From UBA8337 sp965221415 (GTDB lineage: Bacteria; Pseudomonadota; Alphaproteobacteria; RS24), in contig OZ244887.1 of NCBI GenBank assembly GCA_965221415.1, forward strand, positions 1,178,001-1,242,000: 64,000 nucleotides of DNA, read 5' to 3'. Position 1 is the stretch's first letter, and each line of letters starts with the position of its first letter. The translations under genes were made by a program, and so were the position numbers. Below are positions 26,794 to 36,023 of this stretch, piece by piece. The notes under the pieces were generated by a model, which worked only from the letters and a program-made list of their open reading frames with translations, made no database searches and was not told the DNA's origin.

Positions 26794-28349
26794 TGTTCAT
26801 CTAGCGTGCCGTGCTTCAAAGACGGCTGCAACCCCATGGCCTGTGCCGCTGCGCGCAACCGCTTTTCGATAATCGGCCCTATCAGCGTTTCGTGGCTCGG
26901 TGCCAGAGTGAGGCTCAACTTATTGCGTCCCGCCTTTAATCGCGTGTGCGGCAACACCCCCGGCAAAGACGCCGACAAAGAATGCGCCAGTCGCAAGCTC
27001 AACCCAAAAGCGCGCGCCAAGCGATAGTCCTCTTTTGCCAGAGCCAAACGGCCATAATCTGACGCAACCCCTTGCGCATCATGGCGAAACCCTAACGCAT
27101 GCGCCAAAAATACGCGTCCTTCGTGGCTGATACCGATAAACGGCGCGGTCAAAACCGTTTTGCCGACGGTCGCGGCGCGAAAGCTTGCGTGATGCGCCCA
27201 CGCCAAATCAGAGATAAGACAACCCGCTTGGCGCAATCGGTTTAATTCATCAAGCGCGAAACCCTTTGGCTCGGCATGGCGAAACAGTGCATCCGTCCAC
27301 ACCGCCAGCTCGTGCCCATAGGCGGCTGATTTGCACATGCGCTCGGCCATTTCTTCGCAGCCCAATAGCAACGGGTCGAGGCGGCGATATTTCGCCTTTA
27401 GCTCGGCGTAAAGTATGCCCTCGCGCACAGCATTGGCGGACACAATAATCTGCGACGGGCGTATCATTTTTTCCAATTTTTCCAAAATCAGCGCAGCTAT
27501 TGGCAGAGCCTCGCGCCGATTAGAAGGCGCGGTGCTTGTATCAACCCGACCCGCAGAAATATCGCCGCAGAAATCCGTCATGTCAGATGCCGACACACTA
27601 TATTGATGCAGCACTTCAAGCGGATAATCGTGCTTGTCCATATGCAATTTGGCAAGGCTCCGCCACGTGCCGCCGACAATATACAGCGGCAAATCTTTAC
27701 CACTGACGACCCACGCAATATCATCAAGTACCGCCGCGATATGGGTCGCCATGCGGGTCATATCGCCGCCATCGGATTGCGCCAACGCGAGCACACCGAG
27801 AGGCAAGCTCACCCATTCATGCGTTTGATTATCGCGCACACGCGCTAACTCTAAGCTGCCGCCGCCAAGGTCAGCGACAATGCCGTCCGCCCCCGGAATC
27901 CCCAGCATCACGCCATCAGCCGATAATCTGGCTTCTTCTTCGCCACTCAAAACACGAATCTTATGCCCCAAAACCTGTTCCGCCTCAGCGATAAACGCAG
28001 CACTGTTTTCAGCCTCGCGCACGGCCGCCGTCGCAAACGCTGCAAAATTCTCAATCCCCAATTGTTCGGCAATCGCGCGAAACCGATGAAAGGTTTGCAT
28101 GGCAAGGTCGCGAGGCCGCCCCTCAATGCGACCACTCAGCGATACAGAATCGCCCAACCGACAAAACGCACGCTCATTATAAATCGGCAGAGGCGAACGC
28201 GCCGACCCGCTATAGCCAACCAGACGCACCGAGTTTGACCCGATATCCAACACCCCTTGAGGCGCATCGGGCGGCAGCGTGCCAAGCTTTGACAATGCTG
28301 CCCGATATTTTTCGGTATATGGCCCGTCCATCTCGTCCGTTTTGGTCAT
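26790..28349 (-). CDS. ppx: Exopolyphosphatase, Ppx/GppA family
   Basis: Ppx removes terminal phosphates from inorganic polyphosphate; related GppA enzymes also cut pppGpp. The 519-residue actin-like protein has GVLDIGSNSVRLVGY, the GEEEAR catalytic glutamate loop, and the phosphate-binding DLGGGSLELA. A C-terminal HD-like helical domain follows. The gene overlaps the upstream ppk stop by 4 bases (ATGA), so synthesis and breakdown of polyphosphate are translationally coupled. Confidence 0.9.
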   Translation of the reverse strand: MTKTDEMDGPYTEKYRAALSKLGTLPPDAPQGVLDIGSNSVRLVGYSGSARSPLPIYNERAFCRLGDSVSLSGRIEGRPRDLAMQTFHRFRAIAEQLGIENFAAFATAAVREAENSAAFIAEAEQVLGHKIRVLSGEEEARLSADGVMLGIPGADGIVADLGGGSLELARVRDNQTHEWVSLPLGVLALAQSDGGDMTRMATHIAAVLDDIAWVVSGKDLPLYIVGGTWRSLAKLHMDKHDYPLEVLHQYSVSASDMTDFCGDISAGRVDTSTAPSNRREALPIAALILEKLEKMIRPSQIIVSANAVREGILYAELKAKYRRLDPLLLGCEEMAERMCKSAAYGHELAVWTDALFRHAEPKGFALDELNRLRQAGCLISDLAWAHHASFRAATVGKTVLTAPFIGISHEGRVFLAHALGFRHDAQGVASDYGRLALAKEDYRLARAFGLSLRLAHSLSASLPGVLPHTRLKAGRNKLSLTLAPSHETLIGPIIEKRLRAAAQAMGLQPSLKHGTLDEH

Positions 28350-30505
28350 TTGCTTTTTTCCGCTACTTTTGTTGTGCCGCGCCCCGACAAGCTCGGATTG
28401 GTCATAAAATATCCATGCGCATTGATTATTTCTGCGTCATTTGGCGGCACACGCGTATAAGTGCCGTCCTGCTGCATCTGATAGCTCTGCTGATTATCCG
28501 ACAAATTGGTCATCATAATTTGCTCCAACACTTGCGTATGCACAGTGGGGTTCAGCACAGGTGTTAGAATTTCCACGCGGCGGTCGAGATTGCGCGGCAT
28601 CCAATCAGCCGAGGAAATAAACACTTTCGCATCCGCCGATGGCAAAGCCGTGCCGCCGCCAAAACAAACAATCCGCGAATGTTCCAAAAACCGACCAACA
28701 ATGCTTTTCACACGGATGTTTTCAGATAATCCTTTTACACCCGCACGCAGGCAACAAATACCCCGCACCACCAAATCAACCTGCACCCCCGCCTGCGATG
28801 CCTCATACAAAGCATCGATAATAAACGGGTCGACCAGCGCGTTCATTTTCGCCCAGATAGCGGCGGGACGGCTGGCTTTCGCGTGTTTTATTTCTTGCTC
28901 AATATGCGTCATCAACGTATCGCGCAAATTAAGCGGCGACAGCGCAAGACGCTTTAGCCCTTTTGGCTCGGCGTAACCCGTAAAGAAATTGAACACTTGC
29001 GCCGCATCATCCGCAATATCACGGTCGCAGGTAAACAATGATAAATCGGTATAAACTTTCGCATTTTGTGGGTGATAATTGCCCGTTCCCAAATGCACAT
29101 AAGTGCGCATCGTGTCGGCCTCGCGGCGCACCACAAGGCTCAATTTGGCGTGGGTTTTCAACTGCAAAAACCCGTAGACCACTTGCACACCTGCGCGCTC
29201 CATATCGCGCGCCAAACGAATATTCGCCGCCTCATCAAAGCGTGCTTTTAGCTCCACCAAGGCCGTCACAGACTTGCCCGCCTCAGCCGCTTCAATCAGC
29301 GCACGCACAATCGGGCTATCTTCGGTCGTGCGATATAAGGTCTGCTTGATGGCCACGACTTCTGGGTCGGCCGCCGCTTGACGCAAAAACTGCACCACCA
29401 CATCAAAGCTTTCATAAGGATGATGCACAAGAATATCTTTCGCGCCAATGGCCGAAAAGCAATCGCCGCCATGCTCGCGAATACGCTCAGGAAACCGCGC
29501 CGCAAAAGGCGGAAACTTAAGCTGCGCGCTGCCATAGCCGAAAATCTCAAGCGTTTGCGACAGCCCCACCAGACCATCCACCGCGACCACACCGCGACGG
29601 TCGACGTTTAATTCCTTACGCACGAGTTTTTGCAGACTTTCAGGCGTATCGGCATCAATTTTAAGCCGAATGACCGAACCGCGCCGCCGCCGTTTCAGGG
29701 CGCTTTCAAACAATTGCACCAAATCTTCCGCCTCTTCTTCAATCTCGATATCGCTATCGCGAATAACCCGAAACATGCCTTGCCCCAAAACTTCATAGCC
29801 GGGGAAAGTCCGCTCGATAAAAGTCGAGATAAGCGTTTCGAGGCGCACAAAACTCAACCCCGCCGCGCCCTCTTCCATCGGCAGGCGAATAAAACGGTCG
29901 AGCTGTTGCGGGATGAGCAATAAGGCGTTCATCGCATAGCCATCGGTTTGGCGTGCCAATTCCAAAACCAACGCAACCCCCAGATTAGGCACAAACGGAA
30001 ACGGATGCGCGGGGTCAACCGCCAGAGGCGTCAGCACCGGCAGAACATGGTCGAGGAAATATTCTTCGAGCCAGTCGATTTGCGCGGGCGATAATTCATC
30101 GGCATCGCGCACATAAATATCGCTTTTGCGCATATCGTCCAACAATAAGCGCCAGACATCTTGTTGACGCGCCATCAACGCGCCTGCGCGTTCTGTGATG
30201 CGCTCTAATTGCTGCGCGGGATTTGCCCCTTCTTGGCTGAGGATTTCGATATCGGCTTTGGTTTGACCCACCAGACCCGCCACGCGCACCATAAAAAACT
30301 CGTCGAGATTGCTCGCCGAAATGGATAAAAAACGCAATCGCTCAAGCACGGGATGATTGGTATTGGTCGCCTCATCCAGCACACGCTCATTAAATGCGAG
30401 CCATGATAATTCGCGATTGATAAACCTATCGGCACGCGCAAATCCAAGCAGCGTCTCGGGCAGCTCATTTTTGAGCGCTTTAGACTTTTTAGGCTTCTTA
30501 GACAT
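28346..30505 (-). CDS. ppk: Polyphosphate kinase 1
   Basis: Ppk1 reversibly polymerises the gamma-phosphate of ATP into polyphosphate at the inner membrane. The 719-residue protein has the N-terminal domain (NRELSWLAFNERVLDEA, FLSISASNLDEFFMVRV), and two phospholipase D-like C-terminal domains with the autophosphorylated histidine in LKTHAKL, plus HLGTGNYHPQNAKVY. It lies between hdaA and ppx and overlaps both by a few bases, an arrangement well conserved in alphaproteobacteria. Confidence 0.95.
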   Translation of the reverse strand: MSKKPKKSKALKNELPETLLGFARADRFINRELSWLAFNERVLDEATNTNHPVLERLRFLSISASNLDEFFMVRVAGLVGQTKADIEILSQEGANPAQQLERITERAGALMARQQDVWRLLLDDMRKSDIYVRDADELSPAQIDWLEEYFLDHVLPVLTPLAVDPAHPFPFVPNLGVALVLELARQTDGYAMNALLLIPQQLDRFIRLPMEEGAAGLSFVRLETLISTFIERTFPGYEVLGQGMFRVIRDSDIEIEEEAEDLVQLFESALKRRRRGSVIRLKIDADTPESLQKLVRKELNVDRRGVVAVDGLVGLSQTLEIFGYGSAQLKFPPFAARFPERIREHGGDCFSAIGAKDILVHHPYESFDVVVQFLRQAAADPEVVAIKQTLYRTTEDSPIVRALIEAAEAGKSVTALVELKARFDEAANIRLARDMERAGVQVVYGFLQLKTHAKLSLVVRREADTMRTYVHLGTGNYHPQNAKVYTDLSLFTCDRDIADDAAQVFNFFTGYAEPKGLKRLALSPLNLRDTLMTHIEQEIKHAKASRPAAIWAKMNALVDPFIIDALYEASQAGVQVDLVVRGICCLRAGVKGLSENIRVKSIVGRFLEHSRIVCFGGGTALPSADAKVFISSADWMPRNLDRRVEILTPVLNPTVHTQVLEQIMMTNLSDNQQSYQMQQDGTYTRVPPNDAEIINAHGYFMTNPSLSGRGTTKVAEKSK

Positions 30506-31172
30506 AATTCGCCATCACCTCGGCGACCAGTGGCACAGTGATAGCGCGTTTTTCAGCCAGAGCCGTGCAGTCAATCTGGTCAATCAGCGCGCCCATCGCG
30601 GCGTAGTCGCGGTCCATGCGGGGCAGTAAGTAATCCACCACACGTGTATCGACGCGCAATTGTCGGTCATCAAAGAGCTTATGCACCAGACCGCGCAGCA
30701 GCGCATCATCAGGATGCGCCATCGCAATCGCGGGGATGGCCTTGAGCCGCGACATCAAATCAGCCAGCCGAAAAGGCAATTGCCCCGCCGCCCCTTGCGA
30801 TAAAAGCAGGATTTTTGCGCCGCCATTTTTGGCGAAATTTAATAAATGAAACAATACCTCCTCGTGCGCCAGTACATCGAGACGGTCGATAATGATAATC
30901 TCGGCGCTTTGTCTCTCGCCGATAATCTCGCTTACATGCGTTTCGTTTAAAGTTTCGGCATCGAGCATAATGGCGGGTGCCATATTAGCCAGCACGGCGG
31001 CCAGATGACTTTTGCCACAGCCGCTTGGCCCGAACAGCCATTGCACGGGCGCTGACCAGTTTTCAAGCGCATCAATCAGCGCGACGGCTTCGGCATTGCT
31101 TGGCGACACCAAAAACGCATCGCGCCCCAACGCACCTCGCTGCGGCAAATCGAATACTAATTGTTCACTCAT
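30498..31172 (-). CDS. hdaA: HdaA-like DnaA-related replication inhibitor
   Basis: HdaA helps the sliding clamp convert DnaA-ATP to DnaA-ADP and so prevents re-initiation of replication. The 224-residue AAA+ protein lacks the DnaA DNA-binding domain. It starts with a likely clamp-binding peptide (QLVFDLP), then has Walker A GPSGCGKSH, a weak Walker B IIIIDRLD and an arginine-finger helix region (SRLKAIPAIAM). ATG 31172 overlaps the perM end by 8 bases; the reading further upstream lies inside perM. The perM-hdaA-ppk order is typical of the class. Confidence 0.85.
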   Translation of the reverse strand: MSEQLVFDLPQRGALGRDAFLVSPSNAEAVALIDALENWSAPVQWLFGPSGCGKSHLAAVLANMAPAIMLDAETLNETHVSEIIGERQSAEIIIIDRLDVLAHEEVLFHLLNFAKNGGAKILLLSQGAAGQLPFRLADLMSRLKAIPAIAMAHPDDALLRGLVHKLFDDRQLRVDTRVVDYLLPRMDRDYAAMGALIDQIDCTALAEKRAITVPLVAEVMANYV

Positions 31173-32196
31173 CGTTTGACACATAATCACGCTGATAAAG
31201 GGTCACGGCGTGGCGCACCAACACACCGATAATCGCCGCAATCGGCACGGCCAAAAGCAGTCCAAGAAATCCAAACAGCGTACCCATGGCGAGCAACGCA
31301 AAAATAATCCAAACGGGATGCAGTCGCACGCGGTCGCCGACGAGGCGCGGGGTCAGCACATTGCCTTCGATGAGTTGGCCGATGATAAATACCAGTGCTA
31401 ATTGCCCCAATGTGACCCATTCAAAGCCAAACTGCCCGATGCCTAACGCGCCGGCCAATATAATGCCAAACGCCGCGCCCACATATGGCACGAAACTTAT
31501 CAGCCCTGCCAAAATGCCAACGAAAATACCGCCCTGCAGTCCGACGAAGTAAAGCCCCAGCGCATATATAAAGGCCAATATCGCGCACACCATTATTTGC
31601 CCACGCGCAAAGCCCCCCAATGTCACATCGATTTGGCGTGCCAAGTCACGCAAAGTGCCTGCGTGAGATTCGGGCAGAAGCGCATCTATCTGCGCCACCA
31701 TGCGGTCCCAATCATTCAGCATATAAATCGCCACAATCGGGGTGATAATCACCAGACTGATAATATTAATCACCGATAGCCCCGTAAACAGCAAGCTCGA
31801 AGCGGTCTCCTGCAAGCCGCCGCGCACCCCCTCGCCGATTGATTTAATCAGGCTCGACTGACCACTGCTTAAGTTTTGCGCAATCATCCAGTTTTGTGCA
31901 TCCGCGATATAGCCGGGCAAAGCGACAATCAACAGCCCTATTTGCTGCACGATAAAGGGCAGGCCAAAAGCCAGTGTGAGCAGCACAATAAAGCCGACAA
32001 TCAAAGTAATCGCCGCCGTGGCAAAACTACGGCGCAGGCCGATGGCCTCGAGCCTGTCCGCCAATGGGTCAAGAAAATAGGCCAGCACAAAGCCCAATAC
32101 GAAAGGCAAAAGAATCTGCGCCAGTGCATTGAGTATATAAATCGACACGACAAGACCAGCCGTTATGAATAAATGTAGAGGACGAATTTCAATCAT
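31165..32196 (-). CDS. AI-2E family transporter (PerM-like permease)
   Basis: This 343-residue polytopic membrane protein has about eight hydrophobic segments and the family's conserved late motifs (LISFVPYVGAAFGIILAG, IEGNVLTPRLVGDRVRLHP, FGFLGLLLAVPIAAI). Family members export autoinducer-2 or exchange sodium and protons; the substrate here is unknown. Its ATG overlaps the DUF2066 stop (ATGA), and it overlaps hdaA downstream. Confidence 0.88.
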   Translation of the reverse strand: MIEIRPLHLFITAGLVVSIYILNALAQILLPFVLGFVLAYFLDPLADRLEAIGLRRSFATAAITLIVGFIVLLTLAFGLPFIVQQIGLLIVALPGYIADAQNWMIAQNLSSGQSSLIKSIGEGVRGGLQETASSLLFTGLSVINIISLVIITPIVAIYMLNDWDRMVAQIDALLPESHAGTLRDLARQIDVTLGGFARGQIMVCAILAFIYALGLYFVGLQGGIFVGILAGLISFVPYVGAAFGIILAGALGIGQFGFEWVTLGQLALVFIIGQLIEGNVLTPRLVGDRVRLHPVWIIFALLAMGTLFGFLGLLLAVPIAAIIGVLVRHAVTLYQRDYVSNDE

Positions 32197-33266
32197 TGTG
32201 TTCGCTCGCTTTCTATATTGACCACGCGCCACGCCCCATTTTCACCCTCGGATAGACGCAAGCCGCGTTGGTCGAGATTACTGCCAAGCTGGGTCAATGA
32301 GCCAATGTAAAATAAATCGACATAGGCGTAGTCTTTTGTCAGTTCGACAATTTTTACATCCCGCAAAAGATTAACCTCATTAAGCCTATCGAGCAGGCGA
32401 GTCCAATCTGGCAGATTAGTATAGGCAGCGCGCACTTTCAGCACTTGGCGTTCATCCGAGGCCACCGCCGCAATCGATTTCCACCGCGCCCCCAATATTT
32501 GCATAATCTCACCAATCGCGCGCTGCCCCATCTCAGAATGCTGCCCGCCCGTGCGATAGGCTTTGACAATAACATCGCTTTCATCGGCACCAAAAATATA
32601 CGCCGTCACCCCAAGCTGACCTTCCGCATCGGCCAGCGCATGAGCGACCACCACCGTGTCCGTATCATAGCGTTCATTCAGCGCTTGCAATTTTATCGGG
32701 TCACCAATGAGAATATCCTCAGCATTTGCAATCGCCGTGTCTTCTAAATCGCCAAGCGGCAACAGCATCGGCGCAGGACTATTGTCGATATCATAATTCG
32801 ACCATTCCTGCTGCCACCAATGCTCGCCCCATGCTTGCAGACCTTGCAAATCCTCCAACACGGGCAACAATAAAGCAGGCTGACTTTGCACTTCCGTCAC
32901 AGCGACACCAGAACGGCGCAATAAATTACGCAACGGCACGCGCTTAAATTGCACCGATAGCGTCGCCAAATAACGCCCCGGCCCCGTCTTTTCATTCGAC
33001 ACGCGAAAGCCCTCAACCAGATTTTCGACATCCAGCGTTTCTAAATCGGGCAGCTTGTTCCATTCTTCCTGCTTGGTGAGGCGACGCATCGCAATCCGCA
33101 GAGCCTCGCTCTGGCCTTGGCGCAACGCCTCGGCGCGCGCCAGACTAGTGGACGGCGCGTTGGCATCCACCTTGATTTTATCGACATCAAACACACTCCC
33201 CGCCACGGCAGGGACACCCACGCCAAGCATCGAAAACAACAAGCTAAATAAGAGTATTGGCTTCAT
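32193..33266 (-). CDS. DUF2066 secreted protein
   Basis: This 357-residue precursor has a signal peptide cut near AVAG-SVF. The rest matches the DUF2066 family: an early ARAEALRQGQSEALRIAMRRL helix and the FRVSNEKTGPGRYLATLSVQF strand pair. The function is not known. In alphaproteobacteria the gene typically heads the perM-hdaA-ppk cluster, as here. A role in the envelope is inferred only from the signal peptide. Confidence 0.82.
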   Translation of the reverse strand: MKPILLFSLLFSMLGVGVPAVAGSVFDVDKIKVDANAPSTSLARAEALRQGQSEALRIAMRRLTKQEEWNKLPDLETLDVENLVEGFRVSNEKTGPGRYLATLSVQFKRVPLRNLLRRSGVAVTEVQSQPALLLPVLEDLQGLQAWGEHWWQQEWSNYDIDNSPAPMLLPLGDLEDTAIANAEDILIGDPIKLQALNERYDTDTVVVAHALADAEGQLGVTAYIFGADESDVIVKAYRTGGQHSEMGQRAIGEIMQILGARWKSIAAVASDERQVLKVRAAYTNLPDWTRLLDRLNEVNLLRDVKIVELTKDYAYVDLFYIGSLTQLGSNLDQRGLRLSEGENGAWRVVNIESERTQ

Positions 33267-33353
33267 AGGCGCAACCTAACGCGGCGTTTCTTCCACCGCA
33301 ATGACTTAAAAGATGAATTATTTGGTTACTTTATCCGTGATGCAGGCTATTTT

Positions 33354-34511
33354 GTGGCGACCAAACCGATTCCGCAGCAGATGAGTGCATTTATGTCAGG
33401 CGACAACCAGAAACCTTTAATGTCTAGCTTTCTTGTCACTACTGACAATAGTCAGAAAAATAAACCTTTTACCTATGCCGATGCAGGCGTCGATATTGAG
33501 GCGGGCAACGCGCTTGTCAAAAATATCGCGCCGCTGGCAAAATCGACCATGCGCACGGGCGCAGATGTTGACCTTGGCGGCTTTGGCGGCCTGTTCGACC
33601 TCGCCGCGTGTAAGTTTGACGACCCCGTTTTGGTCGCAGGAAACGATGGTGTCGGCACGAAGCTAAAAGTCGCCATCGAGGCCAATAAGCACGATACGGT
33701 CGGCATTGATTTGGTCGCCATGTGCGCCAATGACCTGATTGTGCAAGGCGCAGAGCCGCTATTTTTTCTCGATTATTTCGCTTCGGGCAAACTCGATACA
33801 ACCGTCGCAACCACAGTCATTGCTGGCATTGCGGAAGGCTGTCGGCAGTCAAATTGCGCGCTGATTGGCGGCGAGACAGCCGAAATGCCCGACATGTACG
33901 CGCCCAATGATTATGACCTCGCAGGCTTTTGCGTCGGCGCGGTCGAGCGGGCGAAAATCCTGCCCAAAAAAGACATAAGCGACGGCGATGTTATTTTGGG
34001 ACTGGCTTCAAGCGGGGTGCATTCAAATGGATTTTCATTGATACGCCGCTTGGTCGAAAGCGCGGGTTTGGCATGGGACGACCCCTCACCTGCCAATACG
34101 GGCATCACGCTTGCGGAAGATTTGCTGACCCCGACCCGCCTCTATGTGAAATCCGTACTGGCTGCGCTGCACGATGATGCACCAATTAAAGGTCTGGTGC
34201 ATATCACTGGCGGCGGCTTTCAGGAAAATCTGCCCCGCGTGATAGAAAATAATTTGGCCGCCCATATCGATTTAACCGCGTGGGATGTGCCGCCCATCTT
34301 CCAATGGATAAAAGACACGGGCAATATCGAAGAACTCGAAATGCTGCGCACGTTTAATTGCGGCATCGGCATGGCGCTCATCGTGCCAGAGAGCGACGCG
34401 GACGCTGTGATGAAATCCTTGGCCAAAAACGGCGAAAAGTCGATGGAAATGGGGCGTATCGCAAAACGCACCGATGATGCAGTTATGTTTTCTGGAGCCT
34501 TATTTAAATGA
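33354..34511 (+). CDS. purM: Phosphoribosylformylglycinamidine cyclo-ligase (AIR synthetase)
   Basis: PurM closes the imidazole ring to make AIR, the fifth step of purine synthesis. The conserved core runs from FTYADAGVDIEAGN, through the metal/ATP loop GNDGVGTKLK, to GGETAEMP and VHITGGGFQENLPR. The start is uncertain: GTG 33354 gives 385 residues, while ATG at 33381, 33393 or 33420 gives shorter forms; 33420 is closest to the family length, but none has a clear ribosome site. The stop overlaps the purN start (ATGA). Confidence 0.93.
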   Translation: MATKPIPQQMSAFMSGDNQKPLMSSFLVTTDNSQKNKPFTYADAGVDIEAGNALVKNIAPLAKSTMRTGADVDLGGFGGLFDLAACKFDDPVLVAGNDGVGTKLKVAIEANKHDTVGIDLVAMCANDLIVQGAEPLFFLDYFASGKLDTTVATTVIAGIAEGCRQSNCALIGGETAEMPDMYAPNDYDLAGFCVGAVERAKILPKKDISDGDVILGLASSGVHSNGFSLIRRLVESAGLAWDDPSPANTGITLAEDLLTPTRLYVKSVLAALHDDAPIKGLVHITGGGFQENLPRVIENNLAAHIDLTAWDVPPIFQWIKDTGNIEELEMLRTFNCGIGMALIVPESDADAVMKSLAKNGEKSMEMGRIAKRTDDAVMFSGALFK

Positions 34512-35086
34512 CGGGTGCGCCCGTTAAAATCGCCATATTGTTTTCGGGGCGCGGCAGCAACCTTAAAACTCTGGCCGCGCATATCGCGCAACCCCATGTC
34601 GAGGCCGAGCTAACGCTGGCGATTACCAATCGTCCCGAAGCGGGTGGTTTGGCGTTTTGCAAAAAACAAAACATCGCGCATCAAATTATCGACCATACTG
34701 AATTCGATACACGCGATGCGTTTGATACCAGCCTTGATGCTGCTTTGCGTGCGGCCAATATCGAGTTGATTTTGTGTGCGGGATTCATGCGCCTGCTCAC
34801 GCCTGCCTTTGTCGAAAGCTGGCACGACCGATTGCTCAATATTCATCCTTCCCTACTGCCCAAATATAAGGGGCTTGATACCCATGCGCGGGTGATTGCG
34901 GCGGGCGACACGGAACACGGTTGCAGCGTCCATTATATGCGCCCCGAAATGGATGCGGGGCCAGTGATTGTCCAAAGACATGTGGCTGTTTTGCCTACCG
35001 ATACGCCCGACACGCTTGCTGCGCGAGTTCTCGCCCAAGAGCATCTTGCCTATCCTGAAGCATTGGATATTTACTTAGCCGACTAG
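34508..35086 (+). CDS. purN: Phosphoribosylglycinamide formyltransferase
   Basis: PurN transfers a formyl group from 10-formyl-tetrahydrofolate to GAR, the third step of purine synthesis. The 192-residue protein has the substrate loop FSGRGSNLKTL, the catalytic LLNIHPSLLPKYKGLDTH region with the conserved Asn and His, and the aspartate in PEMDAGPVI. It is translationally coupled to purM by a 4-base overlap. Its 3' end overlaps ndk on the other strand by 12 bases. Confidence 0.95.
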   Translation: MTGAPVKIAILFSGRGSNLKTLAAHIAQPHVEAELTLAITNRPEAGGLAFCKKQNIAHQIIDHTEFDTRDAFDTSLDAALRAANIELILCAGFMRLLTPAFVESWHDRLLNIHPSLLPKYKGLDTHARVIAAGDTEHGCSVHYMRPEMDAGPVIVQRHVAVLPTDTPDTLAARVLAQEHLAYPEALDIYLAD

Positions 35087-35497
35087 TTCGTCGTCCGTAA
35101 AGAAGAACTTAATTTCCTCAGCCGCCGTTTCGGGCGCGTCTGACCCATGGACAGAGTTTGCGTCGATGCTCTCGGCGAAATCTTTGCGGATAGTCCCCGC
35201 ATCGGCTTCGGCAGGATTCGTTGCGCCCATAATCTCACGGTTTTTCGCAATCGCGTCCTCGCCTTCCAAAACTTGCACCACGACGGGCCCAGAAATCATA
35301 AAATCAACCAAATCATTGTAAAACGGACGCTCTTTATGAACGCCATAAAACGCGCCGGCTTGCTCGCGAGTCATATGAATACGCTTGCTTGCGACAATAC
35401 GCAGACCATTGCTTTCAAAACGGTCGATAATTTTACCCGTCAGATTGCGCTTTGTGGCATCGGGTTTGATAATTGAAAAAGTACGTTCAAGCGCCAT
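35075..35497 (-). CDS. ndk: Nucleoside diphosphate kinase
   Basis: Ndk balances nucleoside triphosphate pools by moving phosphate from ATP to NDPs through a phosphohistidine. The 140-residue protein has the start ALERTFSIIKPDATKRN and the active-site histidine in NSVHGSD. ATG 35497 follows GAGGAG and matches the family start; the 20 extra codons of the longest frame are not supported. It lies 64 bases downstream of holC. Confidence 0.96.
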   Translation of the reverse strand: MALERTFSIIKPDATKRNLTGKIIDRFESNGLRIVASKRIHMTREQAGAFYGVHKERPFYNDLVDFMISGPVVVQVLEGEDAIAKNREIMGATNPAEADAGTIRKDFAESIDANSVHGSDAPETAAEEIKFFFTDDELVG

Positions 35498-35561
35498 GGG
35501 AAGCTCCTCAAGTTTAAAGATTTGAGGCTTTATAAGCCTGCTTGAGCGCAAGTGCAAGCGG

Positions 35562-36023
35562 TCACGTTTTTTGTTCCCACGCCCCCGTCTCGGTTTGCTG
35601 CCAATAAGTCAGTGCGTGCGCGCTATCTTTAAAACCCGCCCAATGCGCCCGCGCCCGTTTCACACCCTCATCATCGCGCCCATCAAACAGAAAAATACAC
35701 CTCTCGAAAGCGTCGATGGCGGCACGCTCAGCACCATCCACCAGAAACAACACATCGGCATTATTCGGTGTCTCATCCTCATCGGTCAGCCAAATCGGCT
35801 GCATCGCGGCACTGTCGGCAAAACGCGCATCACCCTTGGCGGCATGCGGCAGAAAGGCATTATCCTTCCACCGCCATAAATGCTTATCAAGGGCTTGCAC
35901 GCGCTCAGGCGAACTCGTCTGCACAACCGCTTTCCACCCCCGCTTGAGCGTCGCCTGCAGCAGCGATGGCAGAACTTGTTCCAGCGTCTGGCGTTCCAGA
36001 TGATAGAACCAAATATCACTCAT
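35562..36023 (-). CDS. holC: DNA polymerase III chi subunit
   Basis: HolC binds single-strand binding protein and links it to the clamp loader. The 153-residue product has the typical start IWFYHLERQTLEQVLPSLL and a later VLFLVDGAE segment. ATG 36023 overlaps the pepA stop by 4 bases (ATGA), so translation is coupled; earlier in-frame starts lie within pepA. The pepA-holC-ndk order is common in alphaproteobacteria. Confidence 0.88.
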   Translation of the reverse strand: MSDIWFYHLERQTLEQVLPSLLQATLKRGWKAVVQTSSPERVQALDKHLWRWKDNAFLPHAAKGDARFADSAAMQPIWLTDEDETPNNADVLFLVDGAERAAIDAFERCIFLFDGRDDEGVKRARAHWAGFKDSAHALTYWQQTETGAWEQKT